A stretch of 64,000 bases of DNA from Trametopsis cervina (Eukaryota; Basidiomycota; Agaricomycetes; Polyporales; Irpicaceae): NCBI GenBank assembly GCA_022385755.1, contig MU278379.1, positions 186,001 through 250,000 of the forward strand, read 5' to 3'. This document shows positions 21,865-32,095 of the stretch, one piece after another. Under the pieces are notes generated by a model, which saw only the letters and a list, made by a program, of their open reading frames with translations, had not been told where the DNA came from and did not search any database. Made by a program: the position numbers and the translations under genes. Each line of letters opens with the position of its first letter. The stretch's first letter is position 1.

Positions 21865-22872
21865 ATGCCACGCGGAACTAAACGTGCTCTGTCGCCGAGT
21901 CCCGAGAAAGGGGCCCAGGAGACGTCGACAAAGGCAAAGAAGCTCAAACTATTGGCAGAGCATAGCGTTGCAACGCCGTTCCCTGACTTTGCGCATCCCA
22001 CCGCGACGGAGGCGTATCAGGTGCACTCAGTACTGCGCGCAGCACACCCAGACATCCGAGCCACACCGAGGCCAGCGTCAAAAGACGCGAACGCGGCTCG
22101 GACATGCGGCGGCGTCCCGAATGTGCTCGAGTCGCTGATTGGCACAATCCTGTCGCAGAACACAACAGGGAAAAACTCGACGGCGGCGAAGCACAGCTTG
22201 GACAAGGCGTTTGGGAGGAACAACTTTGAGGCGATTGCGACGGTGGAGAAGGGAGCGGTTGTGGAGGCGATCCGGATGGGCGGGCTAGCGAATAAGAAGG
22301 CAGAGGTCATTCAAAAGATCCTAGGCGAGGTTAAGGACAGACACGGGACATATTCGTTGCAGCATTTGGCCAATGTCGTCAAACAAGAACCAGGCGTAGA
22401 AGATGTGAAAAAGGAAGACACGAAGACAGGCAAGATCTACACGGACGAGGAGGTAATGCGGGAGCTTGTCTCCTACGGCGGCGTCGGCCCCAAGACGGCA
22501 TCCTGCGTCCTTCTCTTCTGCCTTGGACGAGAGTCTTTCCCAGTGGACACACACGTCTTTAGGCTCTCCAAGCTCCTCGGATGGGTACCCGCAAAAGCCG
22601 ATCGAATAACCGCCCAAGCGCATCTCGACCTCACGATACCGAACGAGCTCAAGTACGGCCTACACGTCCTCATGGTCGGCCATGGCAGGCGATGCAAGGG
22701 CTGTCGGGGCAAAGGCGATTGCCCGCTGAAGACATGGCTGCGGTCGAAGAAGGACGTCGGCTTAGACGACCAGAAGCTTGAGACGATTGCGAGTGAGATC
22801 GATCAGGAGGTCGATCAGGAGCAGACAGCTGCAGATGAAGATGAGGGCGCTGTGGGGGTGAAGAGCGAGTGA
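21865..22872 (+). CDS. HhH-GPD base-excision DNA glycosylase (endonuclease III-like)
   Basis: A single exon encodes 335 residues. I start at the ATG at 21865 (MPRGTKR), because further upstream the frame lacks coding character. A basic N-terminus (KAKKLK) suggests nuclear entry. The HhH-GPD domain spans about 85-290: SLIGTILSQNTT, the helix-hairpin-helix SYGGVGPKTA with Lys210 at the catalytic position of bifunctional glycosylases, then FPVDTHVFRL with Asp228. In E. coli endonuclease III the C-terminus carries four Cys (C-x6-C-x2-C-x5-C) binding a [4Fe-4S] cluster. Here only Cys277, Cys280 and Cys286 remain (C-x2-C-x5-C), and the segment carrying the first Cys is absent. Likely role: removal of damaged bases in DNA. 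Substrate unknown. A Glu/Asp-rich tail ends the protein. A short VKQEPGVEDVKKED insert sits before the hairpin. Confidence 0.88.
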   Translation: MPRGTKRALSPSPEKGAQETSTKAKKLKLLAEHSVATPFPDFAHPTATEAYQVHSVLRAAHPDIRATPRPASKDANAARTCGGVPNVLESLIGTILSQNTTGKNSTAAKHSLDKAFGRNNFEAIATVEKGAVVEAIRMGGLANKKAEVIQKILGEVKDRHGTYSLQHLANVVKQEPGVEDVKKEDTKTGKIYTDEEVMRELVSYGGVGPKTASCVLLFCLGRESFPVDTHVFRLSKLLGWVPAKADRITAQAHLDLTIPNELKYGLHVLMVGHGRRCKGCRGKGDCPLKTWLRSKKDVGLDDQKLETIASEIDQEVDQEQTAADEDEGAVGVKSE

Positions 22873-23984
22873 TATCTGCGAGTGAAGCTGGGCCGGCGTA
22901 TACGGCAGATCGCCCGTCGATTATGATCGTGTGCGATGTGCGATGTGCGATGTGAAAGCATGCTGTAGCGATTTAGATTGGGTAGCTCGGACCAATGGAT
23001 TAGAGTGCAGATATGAACGGGAGGGCAGGCTCGAGATGAGAAGATGAGAACGCGGCGGAGGCATTGCGAGCCTCAATCGCGTTTTTCTCAAGTGTGACAT
23101 GACATGCCGTGACGAATAGCACGTTGATAAACACTTGCCTTTTCGGGCAGCAGAAATCAGTGATGCGTGTTCATAAACTCGAACGGAGCGTAAGCCAACA
23201 CAGCACTTTACTTGGGCCTGTCCAACTATCCACCTTACACCTTTACGGGTTCATTGCCTCGACGCACAGCATCTGCAGCCCAGCGATTGCACGTCTACCG
23301 CGAGAGACACCAATGGCGCCGTCTCAGCATTCGCCGCACAGCGCCGCATGCAGTCGTTTTGCCCTCCCACCAACCTCGAGGCGAATCACCTGACACATCC
23401 CCCGCCACGCCCTACACGAGCCGCAAACCGCACGCACAGACGAACATAGCATCTCAATCCACCTCGAAAACCCCCCAACACAGCCCGCGTACAGTCGAAC
23501 GTTCTCTCCATTCTCCAGCACGCGCGAGAGCCTGTGCCAGATACGTACCCGTATACGCATTGCCCCGAAGAGGGTGTACCGGCATCCATGCTGTGTCCTC
23601 GAGGCCCTGATCGAGGGCTGATTGGCTGCCTGCAAGGAAGAAGGGCTGCAGTATTCCCGATGTCAGTGATCGTCTGCCTGGCCAGCGGGTAGGTCCTGCG
23701 CTGAATTCCGCGGTGGCTGGGCTGGGGGGAACGCACCGTTCGGAGCTGTGCCTCTTGCTTGTTCTTCTTCTTCCTCTCCTTGCTGCCTCTTACTCCCATC
23801 CTATCCTGGCGAGCCGCTTTCGTCTACTCTGACTCGTACTTCATCCTGAACCCTGTTCTGCTTCTGGACGCACGAGAGGGCGGTTTCTGTAATCTTTCCA
23901 TGTGAGTGCGCTTGTATGTGCGGGACTGGGGTGGATCTGATGAGGGCATGGGTTCGCTTTACAGAGCGAGTGTGTGTGACCGGA
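22873..23984. other. Intergenic with a short tandem repeat
   Basis: No gene is supported. A 7-bp unit (GTGCGAT) is repeated about three times near 22930-22953, just after the glycosylase gene. Confidence 0.4.
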
Positions 23985-25309
23985 ATGAACTTGCATCAAT
24001 GGCGTGCGTGGCCCCCTAACGCAGTACTGGACGAGGAATGGCGCAGTGTAGAGCCCGGCAGACCCTGGGTATCTTCTTCGCAAGACCGATCGTCCTCAGC
24101 AGGGTTGCCGCACGGCGAGGGCGAAGAAGACTTCAGCAGCACCGAGGTCGTGCCAGGTACTATCCTGCCCTTGCGACCAAACAGGCTATCTCAACCTCCG
24201 TCCGAGACACTGAATGACCACAGCGAAGACCCCATCCCACAAGCCCGACGGCAAAAGCGGTTATCGATCTACTTTTGGCGGGACAAGCTCAGAGGTGTGT
24301 GCCTCGCATGCGCGCTCAGGTTATCAGGAGCTTGCTGACATTTTACGTCATTGTTTGGCGCTGGAAGGACTGAAGATGCGGAAGAGGAAAGAGGGAGCTG
24401 AAGTGGGACAAAGGCCGTCCCTGACCAGGGAGCATCGACGCATACTGCCTGAAGAGTGGAGGGCGTATGGATTCTGGGCACGCCCGCGGATCGGTACTGT
24501 CATGGTGCACAACGCCAGTGAGTGCTCATTCAGCCCGCACCTAAAGCTGCTCGAGCGCCCATCCCAATACTCATGCCATCTTACTTCCAGCGCCTCCATC
24601 GTCCCCGTATCCCAGCTTCACAAACATGCAGATAGAGCATATCATGCGGGGTGTACAAGGCCCTGACGGCACCGAATGTCCCGAGCGCTGGGTGCCCCGC
24701 CTCGAGCACACCTCGCTGCCGCCGCGCCCCGCGCTCTGGTCCACGCCGCCCTCTACCCCATCCACGCCAAACGCGCTCTCCCTCCAGCTCAACCCATTCC
24801 TCGAGCACCGCCGCACAGGCGTCCCGCCCATGACGTTCGACATCCGCTTCATGCTCCCGTCGATCATCCTGGGCGAGACCGCGGACCCAGACTCCAAATA
24901 CGTGATGTTCAATGCGGAGGGCCCAAACGGCGCGCAGCCCGCGACGTATCCCGGCGTCGGTGCTTTGAGCATCACTGCGCTCGCGGACGACATGGTGCTG
25001 GCGTTCCCGTGGCCTGTGATAGCCGTCGCAAGACATGCGGCGTTGCCGGTGACTGTGAGGGATGTCTGCGACGCGGTGTATCAGAACTTTCAGGAGTTTA
25101 TGATGAAGGAGGAGCTTGATGCGCTGTCGAAGCAGAGGAGGGGCCAGGTTATGCGCGCGTATGAGGAGAGGGTGAGGGACCTCCCGCATACGACGCGCGA
25201 GGACGGCGTTAGGCGGGTCGACTTTCTGGGTGATAGGTGTGTCTTCCGTGGGCTCGAGCCGACGGCGGACGGGGAGGGCTTCGTGATGTTCGTCGGGCCG
25301 CCGCAGTGA
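23985..25309 (+). CDS. DUF6699-domain protein 1
   Basis: Three exons (23985-24294, 24368-24517, 24591-25309) join in frame to give 392 residues. The start ATG at 23985 (MNLHQWRAW) is the best choice, but shorter versions from 24376 or 24502 are possible. The N-terminal ~140 residues are polar and likely disordered. The C-terminal ~220 carry the DUF6699 pattern seen widely in agaricomycetes: a LNPFLEH start, MTFDIRFMLPS, SITALADDMVLAFPWPVIAV, then VTVRDVCDAVYQNFQEFM and a final GVRRVDFLGD strand. The function of this family is unknown. A second member lies at 38196. Confidence 0.8.
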
Positions 25310-26387
25310 CGCTGGGAGCGGTGAGCCGTCGGCGTACAGATTCTACGTCTAAAGATTTCATGGTTCGGAACCCCTTGCTGTCGTGATACCCCTCTCGTCT
25401 GGAATCCCACCCGTAGTGTACATTATTCCTACTTTATCCCGGATTCGAGCATCTCTACCAACTTCTCCGTGCTTGGTTGCTGTCATAGTCGTTTTACACA
25501 CCCTTTCCGCTTTCGTTTTTCCATGTTCCTGTGAATTTGACCATATCCTGCGCCAGTCAAATGATGTACATACATATGTATGTACTGCAAATTGACGGAT
25601 GGAGGACATACGCACTGACGCTGTGCAGCTCGGCACATATCTCCGCGGAGAGCATTGTCCGTACATGTACGGTACCGCACTGATATCACCTTGTGTTCGG
25701 CACACGCAGCGCTCGTCGTCTACGTCTCACATCCGACCCGGACGCGTGAGGCACCGCGGTGTGAGAACGCAACACCATTCGAATTCCAAAATACGCGGCT
25801 TCGGGTTCGTCTGCGTCTACAAATACAAGGAAATGCACAAATGCGCACTGACACAAGTCTGCATATACAGTTCATTGCATTTACGGCTTACGAAACGCGA
25901 GCGGGTCAGACTGTTCTCGTCGAACTTTAGTGCTCATCATCGGACGGACGCCCCCGACGCCAGGATGGACTGACAGACAGTCAGACAGACAGAGGCGTTC
26001 GGAGACACGAAGTCACATGCGTGGACGAACGTTACGTTGCGCGCACGGGGTCGTCACGAGTCGTGCTCGGACCGGGGCGCAGCAACAGGCTCAACACCAG
26101 AGCGGCGGCGCTCGTGCGAGTCTTGGGCGTTCAGGAAGTCCGAGGTGGCGAGTGACACCACGGCGTCCACGGAGTAGGATCAGGTTCCCGACGCGGGGTG
26201 GCGTTTGTTGCTCGTTGCGAGGAGGACGACAAACACAAAAGAGCGGGGCGGCAGGAGGATGTAGACGTTGCTGCTGTGTTTGCCGCCGTCGGCCAATCAG
26301 AGCGTTGAGAGCGCTGGATGGATAGATGATCATGCATCAGGAGTAGATGGATTTCACGGACCCTTGTCAGCGATACAGAACACAAAG
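25310..26387. other. Intergenic with a simple repeat
   Basis: No gene is supported. A CAGA-type tetranucleotide run (CAGACAGTCAGACAGACAGA) lies at about 25973-25992. Confidence 0.4.
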
Positions 26388-28728
26388 TTACGCTGCGTGT
26401 GACCCCTCCAGGAGAATAAGGTTCTCGAGCTCTGGTTCGTTCGCGCAGAGGAGACGGAGATTCTCTAGAATCAATCTCAAGTCGGCGTACTGTATTCCAG
26501 TACAAGAGAACATGATGGAGTGGATAAGCAAGAGAGTTACAGCCGCAATAACGCAGCCAGCCAAAGATCCGCCTGGCGTATGCATATGCATCCTACCCAC
26601 TGGGCCCATGCTTTCCAGCTGTCCGGCGAAATTACAGCACACATTCTGGCGCGCCCGAGGTCGGACCCAAGTGTGAGAAACCCGATGTGGCGGGCCTTCG
26701 AACCTAGCAGCGCGAAGATTCGGCCTGGAAAGAAGGTCCAAGCGTAGGTTGACGATATTATTGTAATTCGAACGCTGCGAACGAACGACAACGGGTGATA
26801 TGATCCGTCGCCACTGCCCGAACATCTGGAAGGAAGTAGATGGGCATTGGAGAAAAACATTTGAGTTCATCGCGAAAGCATCGCCGACGGAGATGTTTCG
26901 CGGACCTGAATGGATGGGAAGCCACGTAAGTAATGCGGGATATCAGGAGGGTCGCTGCGGCTTGGGCCACGGGTTATGCTATGAATTATGAATCGCGAAT
27001 ATGATTGGTGTGTAGACGTACGCCACATCGCCTTCTGACCTGCTAACAGTGAGAGTTCGGCGGGGACGCGGACGTCGGTGCTGACAGAGAATCCGCGGTT
27101 TTTGGCGTTGTGCCCAAGGTCCGCTTCGAGGGCACTGAATCGGAAGGGGGCGTAGGAAAACAGTGTGTTCGTTCGCACTAGTGCACCCGGTATTCGGTTG
27201 GACGCAGTTCGGAGAACTGGTGTCGTGGGTGCTCGGTGACGTGTTCTGGGTGGTTGGAATGGTGTCCCTTCGAGAATTCGGCTTGTTGGATAGGCTAGGC
27301 TAACACAAGCTCAGTCCGTCATGAGATGGTCTCCATACCTGGGAATATCAGAAGTTGAAAGCTCCAAAGCCACCGGTGACTGGCTGCGCGGCCCAAGTTG
27401 AAACAATGCGCACTGACCTGCAGGTGCTGTATGGATGGATTAGAATGCGCTGGCTGTAACGCCACTAGAATGCGTGGACCGCTCTGGATCATGGTAGGAA
27501 CGATCCTGCTAGCTGCGTTGTCAACTATGTGGTTGCGACCCTCGTTCCTTGTTACTGCAAGAGGCCAGATCGTACAGTGACCTCACTCACCAGTAACGGT
27601 CTCGACTCTCGACTAACACGGTCCGAGGAGCGTATGCACGTCTGCACAGCACAGTCTACGTCTGGACTGTGAGTTCGCGCACCCCAAATCACACAGTGCA
27701 ATCAATCGCTGACAGGTTGATGCGACATTGAATCGCGCAGAGTCGAACTACTCACGTCGACGAAAGCGGATGTGGCCAGCGAGTCATCTTGCACAGCCTC
27801 ACTCGTTCGAGGAAGGTCGGCCGACAGAGTGTTGTAATACATAGCATACCCGTGGGGCGAACTCTGTTGCATGTCTTGTGGCCTTTCATTGTCGGAAGCG
27901 TCCTTGTTGGTGCCCAGTGCAGATGTCGAGCTTCCAATGTCGCACGAATGGCGAGAGGCTTGGATTGGGACGCACCTTGTCACGCTCGCATCATGTGCAG
28001 CGGATTCGCAAGATGAGCCGGGACGGTCCGAGGAGCGTAGGACGACTCGCGTGGGTGTCGTCGTCTATCTGAGTTTCTCTCCCGCCAGCGCGCACTGCAG
28101 CGGAGCGGCGACAGGCTCATCACGTTCATATCTGCTGGATGCATTGCCTCAGCGGTGATATGACACCCCGAATACGGCTCGGAGCAAGTCTATCTGTTCC
28201 CTGGGATATGTGGGTTGTGCGACCATCATGGTATGCTCCGGGCGAGAGGTTAGTTCGTCGGGAACACTATGCGAGGGGAATGACGAGGAGGAGTATACGG
28301 TGGGAGACTCACGACCAAGTCGAGCACAATGCGTCACCGGCAAGGCATGGATGTCCAGTTCCTCGTCGCTAGAAGGCAGCGCGCAGTTGGCATTGATATT
28401 TGAAGATCACGAACCCACGGAACGAGTCGCCTTCCCAGTCGACGAGCTGTGAATCTGCGCACTAAGCCTGTTGTAGTTTGAGCCATCCTACTTTCCGGCG
28501 ATTAGAGAACTAACGGGGATTGGAGTTTGGATGATTGGCCCGCTCCGAGATGAGGCTCGCGTGAACTGCGACCGCGAGGCATCGATGTGCAGGAAATACG
28601 TGTGCATGATCATCCGCTCCGAATGCGATAGCAGCGGTCGTTCGACGAACGGTGCCAGGTTGTCATTTGGAAATGCGCAGTGAGAGTATAGAAACAACAG
28701 CCGCTGCCGGCCTGATTGCCTAGATGAG
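26388..28728 (-). pseudogene. Multi-exon conserved-looking protein gene with a premature stop
   Basis: A chain of minus-strand segments has fungal codon use and matching splice sites. About 28728-28531 contains PLLSHSERMIMHTYFLHIDAS. About 28440-28175 contains LPSSDEELDIHALPV and EQIDLLRAVFG. About 28055-27755 is polar. A possible 22-bp micro-exon lies near 27612, followed by ~27557-27420. About 27165-26900 contains YAPFRFSALEADLGHN and VPAELSLL. The last part, to 26388, contains LSRPNLRAARFEGPP, RPRARQNV and YADLRLILENLRLL, ending LLEGSHAA. The segment beginning near 28440 is interrupted by one in-frame TGA, which could be a C-to-T change in a CGA codon. No start codon precedes the first segment before HMG gene 2 begins, so the 5' end may also be lost. 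I cannot name the family with certainty. The Leu-rich C-terminal part resembles uncharacterised basidiomycete regulator-like proteins. Confidence 0.45.
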
Positions 28729-28825
28729 AATAAAGGGAACTCTAGCTCCGAGCCTTGAAGCCTCTTCTCTCCTTTCCGCCATAGCGACCTCGAGCAAATC
28801 CTTCCTCAGCAGCACACAGAACGCG

Positions 28826-30851
28826 ATGGCTGCAGAACGCGCCGAAGACGACAATCCGCTCATGGACGACGACGACGACGGTGAGTCGCGATTTACCTAA
28901 TTAGGCGGGCACGCCGCGCGTGCGCGAACACTCACGCTCACGTACCGCGCCGCCGTGCACAGACGGCATGCCGCCGCTCGTCGACAACCCGTACCCGTCA
29001 ATGACATTCACGTTCGCGGCGAACATGACACCCATCACGTACAGCACCGACCAGCACAGCTTCGAGCTCACGCCGGCCGCCACTGCGCCCGGCACGTTCA
29101 TGTACGAGCCGCCGCCGGACCTCGTGGTTGCAGAGCCGACAAAGACGTCCCACGCCAAGAAAAAGGACGAGTCGTATATCCCGCGCCCGCCCAATGCGTT
29201 TATCCTCTTCCGCTCGTCGTTCATCAAAGCGCAACACATCCCAGAGAAGATCGAGGGCAACCACAGTCACCTGTCTAAGATTATTGGTGCGCACGGTGTC
29301 AGATTTTGTGATAATTTGGAGCTAAGTACGGTCGCATATAGGTAAATACTGGAAGGCTCTGCCTCGTGAGGAGAGAGAGGTGTGGGAGGCAAAGGCCATT
29401 GTAGCCCTCGCAGAGCACAGGAAGAAATATCCAGACTGGAGGTTCAGGCCCGGGGCAAATGCCCTAGCGAAGGTGAAAGATGGACCACGCCGGAGGAATA
29501 ATAAGAAAGGGAAGGGAGAGGCAGAGAAGAAAGTGCGGAACAAGGAGAAGAGGTGCGACAAAATAGCGGACTTGCTGGTGGCGGGGAAGAAGGGCGTGGA
29601 TTTGGAGGCAGCCATTCAGGCGTACGACTCCGAGAGCGTGAAAGCTGCAAAGGTGGAGGAATGCAATAACGGGCTCGCGGTCATCGTCGTGCAAGTTCAG
29701 GCCGAACAGAAGCCATCTCCGGCACGAAAGGCACGCAAAACGCAGCCCCAACCCGTGCAGCCACAGCCAACAGCACCCGTTAGCAAACCTCTCGACCCTG
29801 CTCAGCCCCAACGCCAACATGAGGATCAGCAACACAACGAGGTCGACATTTCGTCCGACGCGCGATTCAATACCCCGCTAACGTCCATGTTCAAACGCTC
29901 ATCCTCTGCGCCGGCAGCATATACCCGAATTGGCACAGAAGACCAACCGGACGCTAGCCATTTCTTGGCTGCCCGACGCCACTCAATTTGCTCACTGTCG
30001 TCCTCGACCAATAACTCGCGCGATACGACTGCCTCGCCCCCTGTCTTCGCACATGAGGCACGTCCACGTGCGGTCTATGGCGTCAATGCGCCGGGCAATG
30101 TGCAGGCCACGAGGGACGAAGCTGTCCACCAATTGTCCCCGCTACAGCCGCCCCTGCTCTCGTTCGCCTCCCCCACCACCAACGCAGCCGAACATGACAG
30201 CCTCGCGCTGCGGTCCAGCTATTACTGGGTGAGTGCAATTTTTTTCCCTCCCTATTCAATTCCATTTTGTGCAGAAAGATCGCTGGAAGCTGATATAATC
30301 GCGTCATGTCGGCTTTCCAGATGGCCTCCGCGGCTGGTCCGTTCGAGCCTGATCTGTGCAGCCCCACCCTGCCAGCTTTCGTCCCGGACATCGACGACGG
30401 CGCGAGCCCCATCGCGTCGCCGCTTACGTCCGCGTACGACATCGCGTCCGACGCCGATTACGCTTCGCCCGCGATGCATTACCTCAATCCGCATCCGCAG
30501 CAATACGTCCAGCCGTATTCGTCCTACTCCTCGCTGAATGGCTGGGCCGGCGACTCTGCGCTGCTCGCGAAATGTCCGCCGGACGCCGGCGTTGCGTATG
30601 GGCTCGGCTCGCCCTACGTCGTGACGCCGCAGTCGCCTGCGCTGTACGACCCCGACCGGGTCATGAAGGACGCCTTCGAAGCGGCGTCTTTTGCGTCTTT
30701 CGACGGCTTTGCGCCGACTAATGCTGGTTGGGCAAACGTGGACGACGCGATGTGTCTGCAGCATTACGAGCAGGGCCTCGAGGACATCGATCGTCGTTGG
30801 CACGGAGACCAACGCCAATTGTTCAACTACAGTCCGGTATCTGCGTATTAG
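28826..30851 (+). CDS. HMG-box transcription factor (HMG gene 2)
   Basis: Four exons (28826-28880, 28963-29286, 29342-30228, 30321-30851) encode 598 residues. An acidic Asp run ends exon 1. The HMG box spans ~91-160: YIPRPPNAFILFRSSF, LSKIIG|KYWKALPREER (an intron splits the box at the bar) and YPDWRFRP. Right after it comes a Lys-rich patch (RRRNNKKGKGEAEKK) and a conserved helix KRCDKIADLLVAGKKG that also occurs in HMG gene 3. A KRSSSAPA motif, shared with gene 3 as RRSSSAPA, follows. The tail is Ser/Pro/Tyr-rich and presumably activating. Likely a DNA-binding regulator in the nucleus. Targets are unknown. It is divergent from the decaying gene on the minus strand. The last intron is 92 bp. 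Confidence 0.9.
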
Positions 30852-31697
30852 AGACTAGACTCGACAACGCACGACATGAAAAAACACACGCATTCATTCA
30901 TACACGCTCCCATCGATCCTGAACTTTATCTTGCCATGCTTTCCTCCACGTTTTTCACTCTTCCTGGATCCGGATTTTCCTCTCTCTCGACTCATCGACT
31001 GTATGTATTCCCCCAAACGCGCCGGAAACACGACGTTACGGCAAGATACCGCGCCCACCGCCTCGGTTGTACAACATTTCGCCTGGTCCCAAAATTATGC
31101 CCCACTCCAATCATCATCAGCCCATGTCTCGTGACGACACATCCTCCGCTCGAGGATGTGTCAATATGCCACCATTTACCCTCCTGGAATCATGTATGGA
31201 TTGTATTGTACCCCTGTATGTGCCCGTAGCTTCTGATCTTGGTATGTTCTCTACCCAGTGTTATATTATGGAATTTTGACCTCCGTCTGACGGCATGAGA
31301 TGAGCCTTCTCGTCCTGGGTTAACGCTAACGTCGGTTTTGCTCTTTCCAGCTTTGCGGGCTAATCTTTTCGCACACTTCTTCTCGCAGGGCTCGCCATCA
31401 TCTCGACATCTCGCACAGCGTCTCCGCCAAAACGTCAGTCTTGTGCGTGATGCCTCTTATCTCGCCTGCCGATCATCTGACCACTTTACTTTACGCTGCA
31501 GGTACGCAACTCTATAGCAGCCCCCCGTAACATTCAATTCCCTCTTCTTCAGAAAAGCTGAATGCTGTATCTCCGCAAACCCGGGACGCCTTTATTACGA
31601 AGAACGGCACAGCTCGCCCCTTCTCAGGCGTCCCGACGTGTGTGAGAATCTAGAATGCACGTCTGGCATGTCACCTCGTTCTGAACCCCCATTGATC
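30852..31697. other. Intergenic / 3' flank of HMG gene 2
   Basis: No gene is supported. A few plus-strand stretches at 31350-31630 look faintly coding, separated by possible splice sites, but no consistent frame emerges. Confidence 0.35.
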
Positions 31698-32095
31698 CTA
31701 TAGCACCTCTGCGCACATGCCATGGCCCGACACCTGGGGACCTGACTGCACCCGAACGACCGCCGCTGCTATCCCCAAAGCCCCTTGCAAGACCCACCCC
31801 TGCCTCCTTTTAATAAAAGCTCTGCGATCGCGGATGGGCATCAACGGGATGTCGGTGATGCGGGTCATGCCACGGGCTCCAGCGATATTGCGGAACTGCC
31901 CTAGCCATGATTGTGTGGCGCAGGTACGCAGTGCGTGCATGATCCTCTCGTAGTCGGCGAATAGTCTGCATTCCTAAACGCCTCCGCCCCGTTCTGATGA
32001 CCTCAGGAAATCACAAAACTGGATTGGCCCAATCTCGGCCTTCGAGACCTTCGAGGGAGCGACAGAGACGCGCCGACCAGAAGCTATTCAGCTGC
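31698..32095 (-). CDS. Unidentified coding-like C-terminal exons
   Basis: On the minus strand an exon 31973-31698 reads in fungal codons (YERIMHALRTC, FRNIAGARGMTRITD, IPLMPIRDRRAFI, GALGIAAAVVR) and ends with a TAG. A preceding exon at about 32095-32005 (NSFWSARLCRSLEGLEGRDW) sits behind an acceptor. The junction between them does not fit a standard GT donor in the right phase, so the gene may be broken or my boundary may be wrong. Further upstream exons are not clear. I do not recognise the protein. A basic patch followed by a hydrophobic stretch suggests a membrane-associated end. Confidence 0.3.

Noticed and set aside
26537..26860. Second minus-strand frame (YAWTFFPGRIFALLG...) overlapping the decaying gene
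   Set aside because: It overlaps the better frame ending LLEGSHAA. It looks protein-like only because both frames avoid stops.
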